This document shows, piece after piece, positions 60,051 to 64,000 of a stretch of 64,000 bases of DNA. How positions within the stretch are numbered: position 1 is the stretch's first letter; each line of letters starts with the position of its first letter. The DNA is from Phragmites australis (lineage: Eukaryota; Streptophyta; Magnoliopsida; Poales; Poaceae): the NCBI RefSeq assembly GCF_958298935.1, contig NC_084921.1, positions 55,663,001 to 55,727,000 of the forward strand. The letters run 5' to 3'. A model generated the notes under the pieces. The model was not told where the DNA came from, did no database searches, and saw only the letters and a list, made by a program, of their open reading frames with translations. The position numbers and the translations under genes were made by a program.

Positions 60051-60643
60051 TGTAACACACTGCCTCCAAAATTTGCTTATAGCCTAACCCACCTGTGAGG
60101 TGAGTCCGCATATGTATAGCACCCTGCTTACACTCTCGTGCTCACTTCATGTAAAAAGATTAACCCAGAGGTGCCCCAAACTATCCAAACTACCAAGGTT
60201 GGACTAATTCCATCAAATCGAAACACTTGTGCCACATAAGCCGAAATCAGAAATACTAGATTGGGGTATTACACTATACCCCCTTCAATGCTGACGCACT
60301 CGATACTTAACCGCATATACGGTAGACAAATACAATATCTCCCCTTGGTGCCATGCACTCGTGCAGCGAGATTTGACTCTAAATACCATTTGTAACACCA
60401 TGCTTCTAAAATTTTCTTATAGCCTAACCCACCTGTAGGGTGAGCCCGCATACATATAGCACCCCACTTATACTTTTTTCCTCACTTTGTGTAAAACGAT
60501 TAACCCGGAAGTGATGTTTGGAGAACGAAGTCTTATAAATTGGTCCTGACATATCTAAATTACCAACGTTGGGCTAATTCTACCAAATCAAAACACTTAG
60601 ACCACATGAGCCGAAACCAAAAATACTAGACCAGGGTATTACA
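60051..60643 (-). mobile_element. TRIM (terminal-repeat retrotransposon in miniature)
   Basis: Two direct repeats with TGTAACAC...GGTATTACA ends, 60051-60273 and 60391-60643, flank 117 bases. Read on the minus strand, the 117 bases start TGGTATTTAGAG, close to the initiator-Met primer site TGGTATCAGAG. They end in GAAGGGGGTATAG, a purine-rich tract, before the 3' repeat. The flanks TAAAG (60046-60050) and TGAAG (60644-60648) differ at one base. It is 593 bp and non-coding; the 60-codon minus ORF has no meaning. Confidence 0.8.
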
Positions 60644-61480
60644 TGAAGTGAAAATGTGTGTATAATATAGCCTAGTTATAATGTGATTTTTTTATTTATA
60701 TATATATATATATATTTTTTTAATATTTGTAAAAGTATAAATCTATTTTAAAATATTGCACATCTGAGCTATCGTCGTCCGTTGAAAGAACGATAACAAC
60801 GTGCCACCTATTCAATAGATGTAACAGTCAGAAATTAAATACCCTAACCGATCGTGATGTTAAATTTTTGTTTGCTAATGAACTTGTTTAAGTGAGATGG
60901 CACTCTATTTAGTTTTCTGACCGTCTAATGTAAAATAAGCCATCATGGAACTAACAGACTACGGCCATAGTGATGACCCGTTATAATGTTACAATTCGAG
61001 CCGGTCCGGCCTTATTTGGTTTGGTTATGGTATGGGAATGTGCAATTTTTCAACGCACAAATATGACCATCTATCTTTGTCTTATGCACTCTTTGCTAAT
61101 TTAGTCACTTCAGATAATATATGCAAGAAGAATAAATTATGTCCCTGTAAGATAGCACTAATCTCTATCGATCTTATCATGTGAAGAAGATGCCGCACCA
61201 TTAAGCATGCATTCAAGCACCAGCTTGTTTGATCCATACCGTCAATCCCGATCCGAAACAATCAGATGATCAATCTTCTGAAGATTGGCTGGAGAGAAAT
61301 TACTACGTGCCCAGTAAATCGGGTTTAATTTCTACCTCATCGGATTTGCGGTCTGCATATTCTGCAGAATTTGCGCGCCGGATATTCATCAGCTTGCAAT
61401 TTGATTTTGAGGCTAGCTACCGGTATAACCGATCAATAATGATTCATTAGTGCATGACACGATCCACGTTGCTTCAACTA
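60644..61480. other. Upstream region of ASR copy 2
   Basis: AT-rich with an (AT)n run near 60695-60715. No gene seen. Confidence 0.5.
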
Positions 61481-61554
61481 CGTGGATCAAACACGCAAAG
61501 CCTGCAATCCCCAAGGGCAAGTAGAAAAGCTTGCCACTGCCAGCAAGAAGAGCC

Positions 61555-62058
61555 ATTGCCGAGGAGAAGCACCACCACCACCACTTGTTCCACCAGCACA
61601 AGGAGGAGGATCAGGTCGCCGCCGCGGTGGCCGTTGTCGTCCAGGAGACCACCTACGGCGGATACGACGGTTGCACCGAGACACGACCACCACCGTGGTG
61701 GCAGCGGCGGCCGACAACGAGGAGGAGTACCAGAGGCACAAGGAGGAGGAGGAAGAGCACAAGCACAAGGAGCGCATGGGCGAGGTCGGCGCCCTCGCCG
61801 CCGACGCCTTTGCCATGGTACGTTCGTTTGTTTTCCTCGGAGTAAGCTAGCAATGCAAGCAGCATCGATCAATGAGCTGTATGTACGCACGGATGCAGCA
61901 CGAGGAGAAGATCGAAGGACCCGGAGCACGCGCACAGGCACAAGGTGGAGGAGAGGATAGCGGAGGCGGCGGTGGCGGCCGCCGGCGGGTTCGCGTTCCA
62001 CGAGCACCACGAGAAGGAGGAGACCAAGGAGCACACGAAGCACCACCACCTCTTCTGA
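61555..62058 (+). pseudogene. ASR copy 2, pseudogene
   Basis: Exon 1 61555-61817 and exon 2 61899-62058 with GT-AG borders. The text reads AEEKHHHHHLFHQHKEEDQV, then after a frame change NEEEYQRHKEEEEEHKHKER, MGEVGALAADAFAM|, and after a second frame change [33 protein letters not shown] and a His-rich end. Breaks: the expected ATGGCC start reads ATTGCC at 61555; a frameshift at about 61680 (GAGACACGACC) equals two extra bases; a second is near 61905-61912. The typical ASR layout and splice sites show it was once a normal gene. It is convergent with copy 3, about 680 bases away. Confidence 0.85.
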
Positions 62059-62738
62059 GCCCTCAGCTATATACTAGGCATGCTAAATGGTATTTGCAGA
62101 GTCGTGCATGCCTCTGCTTCCGAACACGTGTTTGCTGCTAATAAACCTTTATATATCATTTTACGGTATTTCATATTGTCACAAATACTTGACCTTTTGG
62201 TTAAGGTCATAAAATAGCGGTCAAAGATATATCTTAAAAATCATGTTATGTCTAAAATGCCAAAGTATTTTTGACGGGGAAGTAATTTATTTGCCTTTGA
62301 TCATATACATGTATGTTTTTTTTTTCAATAAGAGCCTGGTTGTTGCGGTTCTGTACTTATCTCATTTTGCTTGGTTTAATTTGCTGCTTGCAATGTACGT
62401 ACGTGCTATTTGGAGGAACTTTATTAATCATGTACTGGACTATCAATTTTTTTCCTGAAAAATTGGTATGGAATAAATTCAGGGTATGTCAAAACTCAAA
62501 AGTGGAGAAAGAAATGTACGTGTGATAAACTGCAAATGCAGGGATAAATAATTAAGGATCAAATCTAAGTACAAAAAAAATACAGTAACGAACAAATGCA
62601 CGCTATGTAACTAGTACAGGACACAGTAGGATGATACATATATACCCAAATATATACTCGGCGTCCCATTTATTGTACTGCTATATATATATGTGCGGTA
62701 CATGAATCTAAATATATATAGCACGACGAAATATATAA

Positions 62739-63202
62739 CTAATTGTGATGTCCGTGGCGGCGGTGCTTCTTGGCGTCTTTCTTCTGGTGGTGCTCGTGGA
62801 AGGCAAAGCCGGCGCTGCCGACGGCGACGGCGGCGGCGACCTCTTCCTTGATCTTGTGCGAGTGCGCGTGCTCCGGGTCTTTGTTCGCCTTGTGCTTCTC
62901 GTGCTGTTCGGAGTACATACCCAAATGTCAAATCACAGTTAGCTACTTGTAACTCTCAGCAAGAGAGAGTAGTAATTGACTAACGATATGATGAGCTAAT
63001 GAAGCACAGCGCAAGATCCATGGAGTCATATAAGAATTCTGGATCGTACCATCGCGTATGCTCCGGCAGCCACGGCGCCAAGCTGACCGAGCTGCTCCAT
63101 GTGCCTGTGGTGCTTCTCCTCCTTGCGCCAGTCGCCGGCGGCGACCTTTGTCGGCTCGGCCGCGCTGGCCTTGTGGTGCTTGCCGAGGAAGTGGTGCGCC
63201 AT
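62739..63202 (-). CDS. ASR (abscisic acid, stress, ripening) protein, copy 3
   Basis: Exons 63050-63202 and 62739-62903 give 105 residues in one frame. It starts [20 protein letters not shown], followed by the ABA/WDS domain: [78 protein letters not shown]. The His-rich N- and C-termini can bind zinc. The intron is at the family's conserved place. Length is typical for the family. It is the most canonical of the three copies and probably the main functional one. A TATATA run at 63329-63336 lies about 127 bases upstream of the ATG on the minus strand. Confidence 0.93.
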
Positions 63203-64000
63203 TTCGGAGGTCTGTGGACTGTGGCTAGCTAGCTAGCTAGAGAGAATTGCTGCTACAATGCACTGCTGGTGTGTAAGTGTTGATGGATGGATCGATGTGA
63301 TGAGGATGAAACCGGCTGCCATGTGGAGTATATATAATCAATTGCAACTGATGAGTTGAAACTTAATCGATTGGAAAGCGCGTAATTAATCGCGTGTCCG
63401 TCGACATATCTATGGACTGAAACTGATCTGCTGCAGGATTTCACAAGCAAGGTGGGTCGATGGATGGATCCAGCCTCCATCCATGGTGGTGTTGCCCGCT
63501 CCACGCGGCTAAGCAACTCAACCTGATAGCATGCATGCATGACCTCTTCCTTCCTATTCGATCGATTCACATTACAGGTCAGCAGAAATTTCCATGTGAA
63601 TGCAAACCGAAACTGCCCTCGGTGATGGATGAGAGCAGTCGAGAAAGAAACGCGTACCGGTTGCGTTGCTTAATTACTAACGTACGTGCAGGAGAAAATT
63701 ATTGGTATTTTCACACCCGACATATGTTTTGCCACTTTGAACCTTGCTTGGTTTCGCTAGGATTACACTCAAAAGATTCGTACTTCGATATTTTGCCATT
63801 TTGGCCCATTTAAACCTATTTCGTTTTCTTTTCCCTCTGTTTTGCCAACTGAAAAGACCATCTTGCCCTCCGGACGGTCATTCCACCGAATCCATCCCCT
63901 AGCTGAGCTTCTTCTGAACTCAGGGGCACGGAGAATCCGCAGAGTTTTTTTATTATTATTTTTACATTTTCTAACTTAAAAAATTAAATAAACAGTTCCC
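63203..64000. promoter_or_regulatory. Promoter side of ASR copy 3 and right edge
   Basis: A TATA-like run at 63329-63338 (read on the minus strand). No further gene is seen up to the window end; ORFs here lack features. Confidence 0.45.

Noticed and set aside
61899..61915. Four-base GATC-type insertion in ASR copy 2, similar to the peroxidase lesions
   Set aside because: The ancestral sequence around KDPEHAH varies between copies, so a deletion of other length explains the frameshift equally well. Not claimed as the same mechanism.
61474..62049. 191-codon minus-strand ORF opposite ASR copy 2
   Set aside because: Its Val/Leu-rich reading is the antisense of His/Glu/Lys-rich ASR coding sequence.

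Overview
This is a eukaryotic, grass-type nuclear window. It has no operons or bacterial signals. Genes have GT-AG introns and make up a small part of the sequence; most of it is transposable elements nested in one another. Tat-clade Ty3/Gypsy elements with an antisense ORF, a CACTA element full of TTTGCCGAGTG-type subterminal repeats, Tourist-like MITEs, a TRIM and a tRNA-derived SINE together suggest a grass, most likely a panicoid (sorghum, sugarcane, millet or maize group). The species cannot be fixed from sequence alone.

Layout. (1) 1-5476: minus-strand antisense ORF of one Tat-type element that runs off the left edge. It abuts a truncated long LTR through a 33-nt perfect hairpin, then an LTR fragment. 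(2) 6454-26459: a four-level nest readable from target-site duplications (TSDs). A solo long LTR (TSD ATCTA) holds a complete but dead Tat Gypsy element at 8382-25650 (minus strand, TSD GGGCC). That element holds solo elements at 11042-15081 (TSD CCTGC) and 20013-22521 (TSD ACGCG, one copy mutated). The first of these holds a further solo LTR at 12185-13093 (TSD ATCAT). (3) 26.5-36.2 kb: more LTR-like sequence, a Tourist-type MITE and a 3'-truncated plant mariner transposase. (4) 36.2-39 kb: a small CACTA element ending about 50 bp before a class III peroxidase pseudogene. (5) 39.3-42.6 kb: an intact seven-exon SYP61-type Qc-SNARE gene (minus) with a SINE in its last intron. (6) 43.4-48.9 kb: a decayed MULE interrupted by an LTR fragment, then a fold-back element. 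(7) 49.2-51.1 kb: an intact four-exon chloroplast thioredoxin y gene (plus). (8) 54.8-63.2 kb: three ASR (abscisic acid, stress, ripening) genes. The first and third look intact; the middle one is a pseudogene. A LINE nested in another LINE, and a TRIM, lie between the first and second.

The apparently functional host genes are SYP61, thioredoxin y, ASR copy 1 and ASR copy 3. They serve trans-Golgi/early endosome membrane fusion, plastid redox control and ABA/drought response. Nothing suggests they act as one pathway; they look like ordinary gene islands between repeats.

I did not find a convincing new biological system. The points most worth following are: the Tat antisense ORF kept in two copies, with a 17-bp hairpin where the sense and antisense transcription units converge; small X-N-X insertions that break the peroxidase gene; the fold-back junction at 3305-3412; a 38-nt sequence shared in inverted orientation by the mariner relic and the SINE; and the unusual Cys-Tyr repeats at the N-terminus of ASR copy 1.
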